A program made the translations under genes and the position numbers. From Amycolatopsis iheyensis (GTDB taxonomy: Bacteria; Actinomycetota; Actinomycetes; Mycobacteriales; Pseudonocardiaceae), in the NCBI RefSeq assembly GCF_024703995.1, contig NZ_JAMXQV010000012.1, positions 248,001 through 312,000 of the forward strand: a DNA stretch of 64,000 nucleotides, written 5' to 3'. Of this stretch, positions 24,832 to 32,777 are shown piece after piece; the stretch's first letter is position 1; each line of letters opens with the position of its first letter. Under the pieces are notes generated by a model. It was given only the letters and a program-made list of their open reading frames with translations, was not told the origin of the DNA and made no database searches.

Positions 24832-25404
24832 TCAGCCGTGCAGGGTGGGGCGGTAGACCAGCACCTGGGTGTTGCCGTCGAAGGTGTGGCTCTCCAGCAG
24901 CTCGAGGTCGAGGTCGGGGGCGTCACCGAAGATCGGGCGGATGCCGGTCTTGCCGGTGATCACCGGAAAGACCGTCACCTGGACGCGGTCGACCAGGCCG
25001 GCGGCCAGCAACGACTGGTTCAACGTCAGGCTGCCGTGCGAGCGCAGCGGCACCGCGGACTCCTTCTTGAGCCGGGTGACGACGTCGACGGCGTCGCCGG
25101 CGGCGACCGTCGCGTCCGGCCAGTCGAGCGGCTCGCGCAGCGTGCTCGACACCACCGTCGCCGGCAGGCTCCGCAGCCGGGTGACCCACGGGTCCAGCAC
25201 CTCGGGGTCGATCCCGCCCAGCATCTCGACGTTGTCCCGGAACGTCGTGGCGCCGAAGACCATCCGCTGCTCGTCGCGGTAGGTCTCGAGGCGGTGCGCG
25301 AGGAACTCCGGGCCCTGCTTGCCCCAGTAGCCACCCCAGTCGCCGGTGTGGGAGCCGAAGCCGTCGAGGCTGCAGAAGATGTCGAAGGTGTAGGTCGCGG
25401 TCAT
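24832..25404 (-). CDS. RibD C-terminal/dihydrofolate reductase-like protein
   Basis: 190 residues, opening TFDIFCSLDGFGSH, the start typical of the stand-alone RibD_C (YwjB-like) family, with MVFGATTFRD, LPATVVSSTL, and a C-terminal GSLTLNQSLLAAGLVDRVQVTVFPVITG that matches the NADPH-binding strand-loop of the fold. These small reductases have no firmly assigned substrate. It is a single gene reading left, with its 3' end against the shared hairpin and a GGAGG-type ribosome binding site before the ATG. Confidence 0.88.
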   Translation of the reverse strand: MTATYTFDIFCSLDGFGSHTGDWGGYWGKQGPEFLAHRLETYRDEQRMVFGATTFRDNVEMLGGIDPEVLDPWVTRLRSLPATVVSSTLREPLDWPDATVAAGDAVDVVTRLKKESAVPLRSHGSLTLNQSLLAAGLVDRVQVTVFPVITGKTGIRPIFGDAPDLDLELLESHTFDGNTQVLVYRPTLHG

Positions 25405-25481
25405 GGTGTCCTCCTCGGTGGGGGTCTCTCACCATGGCTACGAACGCGCCCGGCGCCGTTCGACACCCGCCGCGAAAAAAT

Positions 25482-25892
25482 TCAGGCCGGCGCCAGATCC
25501 CAGCCCAGGGTGACGACCGTGCCGCCGTCGCCGGAGGAGATGTCGGCCCGGTCCGCGCTCGCCCGCAGCAGCAGCAAGCCGCGGCCCCGCGGGGAGACCG
25601 GACGCGGGTCCGGCACCGGCCGCCGCCACTTCCCGTGGTCGGAGATGACCACTTCGAGCCGGTCGGGGAACACCGACGCGTCGAGGTCGACCAGGCCGCC
25701 GTCCGCGCCGTCGTAGGCGTGGTCGGCGACGTTGGCCAGCGCCTCGTAGCTGGCCAGCACGATGTCCCGGGCCCGGGCCGCGTCGACGCCGGCCGCCAGC
25801 ACCCACGCCGTCAGCTCGTGGCGCAGCCGCCGCAGCGCCTCGGGCACGGCCCGCACGCCGTGGCTGCGGAACGGGCCGGCGGATTCACGCAT
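25482..25892 (-). CDS. RsbW/SpoIIAB-like ATP-binding protein
   Basis: 136 residues from the ATG at 25892, chosen because GGAGG lies 5 bases upstream; a GTG at 25913 overlapping the STAS stop is the alternative. The GHKL ATPase fold is visible: N box YEALANVADHAYDG, G1 box ISDHGKWR and G2 box GRGLLLLRASADR. Such single-domain ATPases either phosphorylate a STAS antagonist and hold a sigma factor, or act as orphan modulators. It follows the STAS gene, so the two probably form a partner-switching pair. No sigma factor gene is adjacent. Confidence 0.87.
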   Translation of the reverse strand: MRESAGPFRSHGVRAVPEALRRLRHELTAWVLAAGVDAARARDIVLASYEALANVADHAYDGADGGLVDLDASVFPDRLEVVISDHGKWRRPVPDPRPVSPRGRGLLLLRASADRADISSGDGGTVVTLGWDLAPA

Positions 25893-25909
25893 CTGTTCCT
25901 CCGGGGCCG

Positions 25910-26269
25910 TCACGGGCGGAGCGCTTCGTCGACCGTCGCGTGGATGCCGATCCACGTGTCGAGCCCGGTGGTCTTCAACGGTCCCGTCGTGACCGCGGAG
26001 TCGCTGACCACGCGCAGCGCGCGCTCGGCCAGCCCGCGCTGGGCGGACGCGAGCACCTGCAGGCCCGCCGAGCAGAAGAACGTCACCGCACGCAGGTCGA
26101 CCACCACCACCTCGGGCCCCTCGGCCAGCACGGTGTCGACGGCTTCCTCGAACTCCGGCGCGCTGAGCAGGTCGATCTCCCCCGCCACGCGCAGCACGGC
26201 GGCCTTGCCCCGCCACTCGAGCGTGACCACCAGCTCGAGGGCGGGAAAATCCCGTGATGAAGAGGTCAC
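25910..26269 (-). CDS. STAS-domain anti-sigma factor antagonist
   Basis: 119 residues, all STAS domain: GEIDLLSAPEFEEAV (about 30-44) and the phosphorylation loop VTFFCSAGLQVL with Ser67 in the position phosphorylated in SpoIIAA/RsbV proteins. Phosphorylation by the ATPase and dephosphorylation by the PP2C phosphatase of this cluster would switch its binding partner. It lies 47 bases downstream of the response regulator and directly before the RsbW-like gene. Confidence 0.9.
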   Translation of the reverse strand: MTSSSRDFPALELVVTLEWRGKAAVLRVAGEIDLLSAPEFEEAVDTVLAEGPEVVVVDLRAVTFFCSAGLQVLASAQRGLAERALRVVSDSAVTTGPLKTTGLDTWIGIHATVDEALRP

Positions 26270-26316
26270 GGCCCCTTATCGTGCCCCAATCGCCGCCACC
26301 GCGCCAACGACGCGGG

Positions 26317-26757
26317 TCACCGGTGCGGGAGCTGCACGACGGTGACCCAGAACTCGTCGATCTTCCGGACCACCTCGACGAACTTCTCGAAGTCGACCGG
26401 CTTGGTGACGTAGGCGTTGGCGTGCAGGTCGTAGCTGCGCACGATGTCCTCCTCCGCCTCGGACGTCGTCAGCACGACCACCGGGATGGTGCGCAGGTCC
26501 GGGTCCTGCTTGATGTCGCCCAGCAGCTCCCGGCCGTCCTTGCGGGGCAGGTTGAGGTCGAGCAGGATCAGCCCCGGCCGCGGCACCGCCGCGAACCGCC
26601 CTTCCCGCTTGAGGAACTCGAGCGCCTCGACGCCGTCGCTCACGACGTGCAGGGCGTTGCGGATCTTGTGGTGCTCGAACGCTTCCCGCGTCATCAGCAC
26701 GTCGCCGGGGTCGTCCTCGACGAGCAGGATGTCGATCGGAACAGTCGCCTGCGTCAT
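26317..26757 (-). CDS. Single-domain response regulator (Rcp1-like)
   Basis: 146 residues from the ATG at 26757, whose ATGA overlaps the kinase stop. Only a receiver domain is present: acidic DD in LLVEDDPGDV, phosphoacceptor D in LILLDLNLPRKDG, T in VLTTS and K in YVTKP. It belongs to the cyanobacterial-phytochrome Rcp1-like group, which often accompanies kinases of the type encoded upstream. Without an output domain it should work by protein contact, perhaps on the phosphatase or STAS proteins of the cluster. Confidence 0.93.
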   Translation of the reverse strand: MTQATVPIDILLVEDDPGDVLMTREAFEHHKIRNALHVVSDGVEALEFLKREGRFAAVPRPGLILLDLNLPRKDGRELLGDIKQDPDLRTIPVVVLTTSEAEEDIVRSYDLHANAYVTKPVDFEKFVEVVRKIDEFWVTVVQLPHR

Positions 26758-28274
26758 GCGTCTCCATCGTCCTCGGCGGCCGGCAGGGTGAAGCGGATCG
26801 TGGTGCCCTCGGCCTCGGTGTCGAGCCAGATCCGGCCGCCGTGGTGCTCGACGATCCGGCGGCACAGGGCCAGGCCGATGCCGGTGCCCGGGTAGGCGCT
26901 GCGGGTGTGCAGCCGCTGGAACAGCGCGAAGATCCGTTCGGCGTACTCGGCTTCGATGCCGATCCCGTTGTCCCGCACCGCGAACATCCAGTCGGCGCCG
27001 TCGCGTTCCGCGCTGACCCGCACCTCCGGCGGCGCCTCGCCCTTGAACTTCAGCGCGTTGCCGATCAGGTTCTGGAACACGGCCGTCATCAACGCCGGCT
27101 CGACGCGCACCTCGGGCAGCTCGCCGCGGTCGACCTTGCCACCGCTGAGGGAGAGCGCGACCTCGAGGTTCGCGACCGCGTCGTCGACCAGCCGGCCCGC
27201 GTCGACGACAACGTGCTCGCCCGGCTTCCGGCCGACGCGGGAGAACGCCAGCAGGTCGTTGATCAGGACCTGCATGCGTTTCGCGCCGTCGACGGCGTAC
27301 TCGATGTACTGCTCGCCACGCTCGTCCAGCAGGCCCTGGTAGCGCTTCTGCAGCAGCTGGCAGAAGCTGGCCACCTTCCGCAGCGGCTCCTGCAGGTCGT
27401 GCGAAGCGACGTAGGCGAACTGCTCGAGGTCGGCGTTGGACCGCTCCAGCTCACGCGTCCGCTTGTCCAGCATCGCGTGCGCCCGCTCGAGCTCGGCGAC
27501 CTCGTCGAGGATCCGCAGCCGCATGACCTCGACGTCGGCGCCGAGCTGGGCGATCTCGCGGGGGCCGCTGCCGTTCACCGCACGGTGGACGTCCTGGTCG
27601 GCGACCTGGCGGACCTCGCCGGCCAGCCGCAGGATGGGCCGGGTGATGACCTGCCGCAAGCCGAGGAACAGCACCACGAACAGCAGCACGACCAGCACCG
27701 CGATGGCGATCAGCATGGCGGTCAGGAAGCTGCCCGCGCCGTCGAGGTCGGCCCGGCCGGTATCGCGGACGGCGGTGAGGTGCTCGAACTGGGTGTCCAG
27801 CGCCCGGCGCACCACGTCGAACAGGGTCCGGCCGCGCTCGATCTGCGCCGGGGTGAGCGGGCTCGCGCCGGGCTCGACGCTGGGCGCCGCCGCGGCCTGC
27901 CAGGTGGTGGCCGCGTGCAGGACGCTCTCCAGGTCGTCGCCAGCCTGCGTGCCGGGGAGGGCGCCGAGCTCGCGCAGCTGGGTGACGGCGGTGCCCTGCG
28001 CCTGCCGCCCTTCGTTGTACGGGGTGAGGAAGTCGGGCCGGCGGCCGAGCTGGTAGCCGCGGATGCCGGTTTCCTGGTTCAGTAGCGCGGTCGACAGCTG
28101 CGTCGCGGCCAGCCGCTGGGGCCCGATGACGTCGAGGAGGCTGTTGCGTGCTTCGGTGAGGTTGTTCAGCGCGATCGCGCCGCCGGCCAGGGCCGCGAGC
28201 AGCAGCACCGCTTCGGCGGCGGCGAACAGGGTCAGCCACCGGCGGATCGGCCAGCCGCGTGCCTCAGCGCTCAT
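26754..28274 (-). CDS. CHASE3-HAMP sensor histidine kinase
   Basis: 506 residues. N-terminal membrane helix (about 12-35), CHASE3-type sensor (about 40-175, LLNQETGIRGYQLGRRPDFLTPY is typical), second helix (about 183-207), HAMP, a coiled coil (ERAHAMLDKRTRELERSNADLEQ), HisKA with H in VASHDLQEPLRKV, and HATPase_c with NLIGNALKF, DNGIGI and GTGIGLALCRRI. It is phytochrome-kinase-like in the catalytic part. It overlaps the phosphatase gene upstream by 11 bases and the receiver gene downstream by 4, so all three are co-translated and probably act in one circuit. Confidence 0.95.
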   Translation of the reverse strand: MSAEARGWPIRRWLTLFAAAEAVLLLAALAGGAIALNNLTEARNSLLDVIGPQRLAATQLSTALLNQETGIRGYQLGRRPDFLTPYNEGRQAQGTAVTQLRELGALPGTQAGDDLESVLHAATTWQAAAAPSVEPGASPLTPAQIERGRTLFDVVRRALDTQFEHLTAVRDTGRADLDGAGSFLTAMLIAIAVLVVLLFVVLFLGLRQVITRPILRLAGEVRQVADQDVHRAVNGSGPREIAQLGADVEVMRLRILDEVAELERAHAMLDKRTRELERSNADLEQFAYVASHDLQEPLRKVASFCQLLQKRYQGLLDERGEQYIEYAVDGAKRMQVLINDLLAFSRVGRKPGEHVVVDAGRLVDDAVANLEVALSLSGGKVDRGELPEVRVEPALMTAVFQNLIGNALKFKGEAPPEVRVSAERDGADWMFAVRDNGIGIEAEYAERIFALFQRLHTRSAYPGTGIGLALCRRIVEHHGGRIWLDTEAEGTTIRFTLPAAEDDGDA

Positions 28275-29466
28275 CGGCCGTCCTCCGTGGATCGTGGTTC
28301 AGCAGCGCGAGGGCGACGTCGTCGTCAAGCGGGCCGGAGTTGAGGCGTTCGGCGCGGGCGATCAGCTCATCGAGCAGGTCCGTGCCGCCGAGGCCGGTCT
28401 CGCGCCGGATGGCGAGCACGATGTCGGCCATCCGCTCGTGCCCGAGCCGTTCCGAACCGGCGCCGACGCGGCCTTCGAACACGCCGTCGGTGTAGAGCAG
28501 CAGCGACCACCCGGGGTCGAGCGGCACCTCGAGCGCCTCCCACTTCGTGCCTTCGACGACGCCGAGCGGGACGCCGAGGCGTGCGCCGGAAAGCAGGTGC
28601 CCGTCGCCGGGGGTGAGCAGCAGCGGCGGGAGGTGCCCGGCCAGCGAAAGGCGCAGGGACCGCCGGTCCGGCGCGACGACGACCATGCAGACCGTGGCGA
28701 ACAGCGGCTCGATCCGCTCGTGCACCAGCACCCGTTCGACCATGCTGAGCACGTCGGCCATCGGCAGGCCGGCCATCACCAGCGAGCGCCACGCGATCCG
28801 CAGCGCGACACCGAGCGCGGCCTCGTCCGGGCCGTGCCCGCAGACGTCGCCGATCATCATGTGGACCGAGCCGTCGGCGAGCTCGACCGCGTCGTAGAAG
28901 TCGCCGCCGAGCAGGGATCCGTTGCGGCCCGGGCGATAGCGGGACGCCAGGTCGAGGTGCGGGTCGCGCAGCAGCGGGACGGGCAGCAGCCCGCGTTCGA
29001 GCCGCGCGTTCTCCCGCGCCAGCAGCTGCTGCTGCAGGAACTGCTGCTCGACCTGCTCGGCGCGCTTGCGTTCGCGGGCGAACCGCAGCGCCTTCACCAG
29101 CAGCGGCCCGTCGACCTGGTCCTTGACGAGGTAGTCCTGCGCGCCGGCGGCGACCGCGGCGACGCCGGTGGCCTGGTCGTGCTGCCCGGTCAGGACGACG
29201 ATCGCGACACCGGGCGCGTACTGGCCGAGGCGGGTCAGGCCGCCGAGGCCCATCGCGTCGGGCAGTTGCAGGTCGAGCACGACGCAGTCGGCGGTGAGCG
29301 GCTCGGCCAGCGCCGCGGCGAGCGTCTCGACGCGCTCCAGCGAGAACGCCACCGCCGTGTCGGCCAGCATCTCCTCGACGAGCAGCGCGTCGCCGTCGTC
29401 GTCCTCGATCAGCAGCACGCGCAAGCGGGTGCCGGAGTCCCACGATGAGTCCTGCGCGGTGGTCAC
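28264..29466 (-). CDS. Receiver domain fused to a PP2C (SpoIIE-type) phosphatase
   Basis: 400 residues from a GTG with GGGAGAAG upstream. Residues 15-135 are a receiver domain (LLIEDDDGDALLVEEML, phosphoacceptor D in VLDLQLPD, YLVKDQ). A helical linker (about 136-175) leads to a SpoIIE/PP2C phosphatase domain with metal-binding Asp residues in GGDFYD, IGDVCGHG, TDGVFEGR and GPLDDDVALALL. This is the RsbU-like module that dephosphorylates STAS antagonists, here directly gated by phosphorylation. It is the first gene of a five-gene cassette ending with the STAS and RsbW-like genes. Confidence 0.94.
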   Translation of the reverse strand: MTTAQDSSWDSGTRLRVLLIEDDDGDALLVEEMLADTAVAFSLERVETLAAALAEPLTADCVVLDLQLPDAMGLGGLTRLGQYAPGVAIVVLTGQHDQATGVAAVAAGAQDYLVKDQVDGPLLVKALRFARERKRAEQVEQQFLQQQLLARENARLERGLLPVPLLRDPHLDLASRYRPGRNGSLLGGDFYDAVELADGSVHMMIGDVCGHGPDEAALGVALRIAWRSLVMAGLPMADVLSMVERVLVHERIEPLFATVCMVVVAPDRRSLRLSLAGHLPPLLLTPGDGHLLSGARLGVPLGVVEGTKWEALEVPLDPGWSLLLYTDGVFEGRVGAGSERLGHERMADIVLAIRRETGLGGTDLLDELIARAERLNSGPLDDDVALALLNHDPRRTADER

Positions 29467-29650
29467 CGGCTTCTCCCGTTCGGCTGCGTGCGAGCCAGCA
29501 CATCCCGACGATCACCCTAGCGGCACCGGCGGCGGCCGCCTACGGCCGCGAAACCGGTCCCACCGGGGTAGCGATTTATAGCACCCCGGTGGGGCACCGG
29601 GTGCGTAACGGTTCGGCGCACGACCGTGCCGCGACCGCGTGTCCCGGGCC

Positions 29651-29662
29651 TACCCTGCGCGC
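29651..29662 (+). promoter_or_regulatory. -10 box of a leaderless promoter
   Basis: TACCCT (29651-29656) is followed by 6 bases and then the ATG at 29663, the usual geometry of leaderless actinobacterial transcripts; no Shine-Dalgarno sequence is present. Confidence 0.5.
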
Positions 29663-30211
29663 ATGGCCGAATCGCAGGGGGGCGGCGAGGGGATTCCGCC
29701 GCGGTACTTCCCGCCGGCGCCGCCGTACGCGGCCGCCCCGGTCGAGCGGCCGGAGCCGGTCCGGCGCGCCGCGTTCGCCTGGTGGGGCGCGGTCGTGTGC
29801 TGGTTCCTCGGCTCGCTGCTCAGCCAGCTGCTGGACAGCACCCTCTTCCGGTTCACGATGACCGAATCCGGGTCGGCCGGCGACGGCTCCGTGGTCACCA
29901 GGACGACGCAAGGTCCGCTCCCCGCCGACATCGCGGTGGTCACGTTCCTGCTGCTGGGCGGGCTGTGGGCCCTGCTGGTGCACGGGATGTACCGCGGCGC
30001 GGGCTGGGCACGCAGGCTGCTGGCGATCGCCGGCGTGCTGGGCGTCCTCAACGTGGTGATCCAGCTGCTCGTGCTCGCGAGCGCGGACCCGATGCGGAGT
30101 GGCGACATCGCACACCTGGTGTTCTTCCTGGGCACGCTGGGCCTGTCGATCACCGGCTGGGTCCTGATGTACCGGGACGGCGCCGCGCCGTACTTCGTCA
30201 GGCGCCGCTGA
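29663..30211 (+). CDS. Four-helix membrane protein of unknown function
   Basis: 182 residues from the ATG at 29663; an in-frame GTG at 29639 is less likely because a TANNNT box sits 6 bases before 29663. A Pro-rich cytoplasmic start (PPRYFPPAPPYAAAP) is followed by four hydrophobic segments (about 40-60, 92-112, 117-142, 150-170). The pattern fits the small membrane proteins often annotated as conserved hypothetical in Pseudonocardiales. No catalytic motif. Its 3' end overlaps the convergent sigma factor gene by 14 bases. Confidence 0.78.
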   Translation: MAESQGGGEGIPPRYFPPAPPYAAAPVERPEPVRRAAFAWWGAVVCWFLGSLLSQLLDSTLFRFTMTESGSAGDGSVVTRTTQGPLPADIAVVTFLLLGGLWALLVHGMYRGAGWARRLLAIAGVLGVLNVVIQLLVLASADPMRSGDIAHLVFFLGTLGLSITGWVLMYRDGAAPYFVRRR

Positions 30212-31412
30212 GGCGCGCGGCGAGGAACTCCTGCTCGACGGCGTTGCCGCTCAACGCGAGCGCGGCCCGGTACGCCTCGGCCGCTTCGGCGTCGCGGCCG
30301 AGGCGGTGCAGGAGGTCCGCCTTCGTGGCGGGCAGGTAGCGGTAGCCGGCGAGTCGGTCGTCGGTCTCCAGGCGGGCGATCTCGCCGAGGGCCGCCTCCG
30401 GGCCGGCCACCATCGACAGCGCGACCGCGCGGTTGAGCGCCACCACCGGTGACGGCCACAGCCGCAGCAGCACGTCGTACAGGGTCAGGATCTGCGGCCA
30501 GTCGGTCTCGGCGAAGCTCGGCGCCTGCGCGTGCAACGCGGCGATGGCGGCCTGGACGCTGAACCGCCCGGGCGGGCCGCCCTTCAGCGCTTCGACGACG
30601 AGCCGGTCGGCTTCGGCGACCATCGCGGTGTCCCAGCGGGAGCGGTCCTGGTCCTCCAGCCGCAGGAGACGGCCTGCGTCGTCCACGCGGGTGGCGCGGC
30701 GGGCCTGGTGGACGAGCAGGAGCGCGAGCAGCCCGGCGACCTCGGTGTCGGCGGGTAGCAGGGCCCGCAGCATCCGCGCCAGGTCCAGCGCGCGGCCGGT
30801 CAGCTCGTCGCGCACCAGGTCGTCGCCCGTGGGCGCGGTGTGCCCGGCCGAGTAGAGCAGGTGCAGCACGGTCAGCACGACCGACACCCGCGCGGGCAGG
30901 TCTTCGGGCGAGGGCACCGCGTACGGGATCCGCGCGGCGGCGATCTTCTTCTTGGCGCGGGTGAGCCGCGCGGCCATCGTCGGCTCGGGCACCAGGAACG
31001 CGTGCGCGATGTCGGCCGTCGCGACCCCGCACACCAGCCGCAGCGTCAGCGCGATCTGGGCTTCCTGCGCCAGCGCCGGGTGGCAGCAGGTGAAGACGAG
31101 CCGCAGCCGGTCGTCCGGGATCGGCTCGGGCGGCTCGTCGACGTCCGGCTCGACCAGCAGCGGCAGCTTGCGCCGCACCACTTCCCGGTGCCGGACGACA
31201 TTGAGCGCCCGCCGGCGCGCGACCGTGGTCAGCCACGCGCCGGGCCGCGCCGGGACGCCGTCGCTCTCCCAGCGCTTCAGGGCCTGGAGGTACGCGTCCT
31301 GGACGGCCTCTTCGGCTTCGTCGAGGTCGCGCGTGACGCGCACCGTCGCGGCGAGCACGTAGGCCCACTCGCGACGGTGCGCCTCGGCGACGGCGTCGGC
31401 GACCGAGCTCAG
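30198..31412 (-). CDS. ECF42-like RNA polymerase sigma factor with C-terminal extension
   Basis: 404 residues if translation starts at the CTG at 31412, overlapping the stop of the DGPF gene as CTGA; a conventional GTG at 31358 would give 386. The first is favoured because the family's conserved N-terminus (AEAHRREWAYVLAATVRVTRDL) lies partly upstream of that GTG. Sigma region 2 is residues of about 15-85 (DEAEEAVQDAY), region 4 about 120-175 (ALTLRLVCGVATADIAHAFLV), followed by a roughly 200-residue helical extension (LHLLYSAGH ... ALNRAVALSMV) typical of this group, which is associated with DGPF/YCII proteins. No anti-sigma factor is adjacent, as is usual for ECF42. Confidence 0.9.
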   Translation of the reverse strand: MSSVADAVAEAHRREWAYVLAATVRVTRDLDEAEEAVQDAYLQALKRWESDGVPARPGAWLTTVARRRALNVVRHREVVRRKLPLLVEPDVDEPPEPIPDDRLRLVFTCCHPALAQEAQIALTLRLVCGVATADIAHAFLVPEPTMAARLTRAKKKIAAARIPYAVPSPEDLPARVSVVLTVLHLLYSAGHTAPTGDDLVRDELTGRALDLARMLRALLPADTEVAGLLALLLVHQARRATRVDDAGRLLRLEDQDRSRWDTAMVAEADRLVVEALKGGPPGRFSVQAAIAALHAQAPSFAETDWPQILTLYDVLLRLWPSPVVALNRAVALSMVAGPEAALGEIARLETDDRLAGYRYLPATKADLLHRLGRDAEAAEAYRAALALSGNAVEQEFLAARLSGA

Positions 31413-31747
31413 TCCGGCACCACCTGGAAGTCGACCAGCGGCCGGACCTCGATGCCGCCTTCGACGACCGGCGTCAGCTTCGCGCAGGCCAGCGCGTGGT
31501 CGAGGTCGCGGGCCTCCAGGACGTACACCCCGGCCAGCACCTCCTTGGTCTCCACGAACGGCCCGTCGGTGACCAGGTCGCCGCGGATCGCCGTGGCCGT
31601 CTCGTTCGGCTGCAACGCCAGGCCCGCCGTCACCTTGCCGCCCTTCGAGGCGATCAGGTCCGGCAGTCCCAGGTGCCGGTCCATGATCTCCTTCGGCAGG
31701 TCTTCGGGGGCGACGCGCTCGTAGATCAGCACCGCGTACTGCGCCAT
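31409..31747 (-). CDS. DGPF/YCII-domain protein, partner of the ECF42-like sigma factor
   Basis: 112 residues: MAQYAVLIYE at the start and the signature TDGPFVETKEVLAGVYVLEA (about 64-83) define the YCII-related DGPF family. Genes of this family are the known genomic companions of ECF42 sigma factors and are often their targets; their biochemical role is unknown. The stop codon overlaps the probable CTG start of the sigma gene by 4 bases, so translation is coupled. Confidence 0.92.
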   Translation of the reverse strand: MAQYAVLIYERVAPEDLPKEIMDRHLGLPDLIASKGGKVTAGLALQPNETATAIRGDLVTDGPFVETKEVLAGVYVLEARDLDHALACAKLTPVVEGGIEVRPLVDFQVVPD

Positions 31748-31813
31748 GTCCGGTTCCTCTCGGTTCTGGGTCCTTTCCTACCCCGTCCCGCGAGAAGGCA
31801 CGAATTCGACAGC

Positions 31814-32767
31814 TCAGAACAACGCGAGCAGGCGGCCGACGTCGCGGACGGTGTCGTCCCAGACCGCCGACGACGTCAGGTCGCCGATCTCCAGGTCCTC
31901 GGCGAACGGCGACTTCTCCTTCACCAGCACCGGCGTGCTCCCGACGCTCGCCCAGCCGGCCAGCGGGTCGGACTGGTTGGCGAGCCAGCGCAGGGCGCCG
32001 GGTCGACCTCCTGCTTGACCTCGAGGATCCGGTCGTCGGACGCCGCGGACGTGTCGCCCTCGACGAGCACGTACCAGCGGAACCGGCCGAGGCTGCCGGT
32101 GCCCGCGCCGGTCCGCCGCCGCACGTCCTTCACGACGGCTTCCGACGTCTTCAGCAGCTGGCCGGCGGTGGTGCGGTAGGCGGCGATCGCGTCGACGAGC
32201 TGCGTACGCGTCGCGGCGGACACCGTCTGCAGCTCCGGATCCGGCTTGGTCCACTTCGCGACGAGGTCGGAGGTGTTGCCCGCCGTCAGCCGTTGGCTCG
32301 CCTCGTCGCCGGTCCCGTGGAACTCCCCGATCCTCTGGGCGTATTCGGCGACGAAGGTGCCGACGTCGGTGGCATCCGGCTCGCGCTGCGCCCGTTCGCG
32401 CCCCCGGCGAGCGCGATCGAGACGGCTTCGCGGCGCAGCTCTGACGTCCACGAACGGCGCCAGGTGCCGTCGGTGTCGTCGAGGGCGAACTGTTCCTCGT
32501 TGTCAGCGCTGGTGTTCTCCAGGTGCGCGTCGCCGGTCAGCCACACGTCGCCGCCCGCGGTGGCGTACGCCGACTTCGGGAGTTCGCCGCGGTCGCGGTA
32601 GCAGAGCGGCGACACGCCCACGCGCTCGACGCGAGCGTCCGCAAGGTCAGCTCGTCGTCGGTCGCGCCGCCGTTGAGGACGTGCAGCGCGTGGTCGCGGT
32701 CGTAGACCACCGCCACCGGGTCCCGGGCGAGCCCGGCCGCCTCCGCGGGCGCGGCGGTGGCGAGCAT
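31814..32767 (-). pseudogene. DUF2252-like gene, broken by at least three frameshifts
   Basis: Fragments of one protein occur in successive frames on the minus strand: VAVVYDRDHALHVLNGGA (from about 32767), then VWLTGDAHLENTSADNEEQ and LDDTDGTWRRSWTSELRREA after a shift near 32640, then VGTFVAEYAQRIGEFHGTG ... LGRFRWYVLVEGDTSA after a shift near 32400, then ALRWLANQSDPLAGW ... GRLLALF after one near 32010. The order and the GDAHLEN, LDDTD and WELKR-like blocks match DUF2252 (kinase-like fold). The N-terminal part before 32767 is missing. Three separate single-base-type changes make a relic more likely than a single sequencing error. Confidence 0.82.
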
Positions 32768-32777
32768 TCGCTCACAG

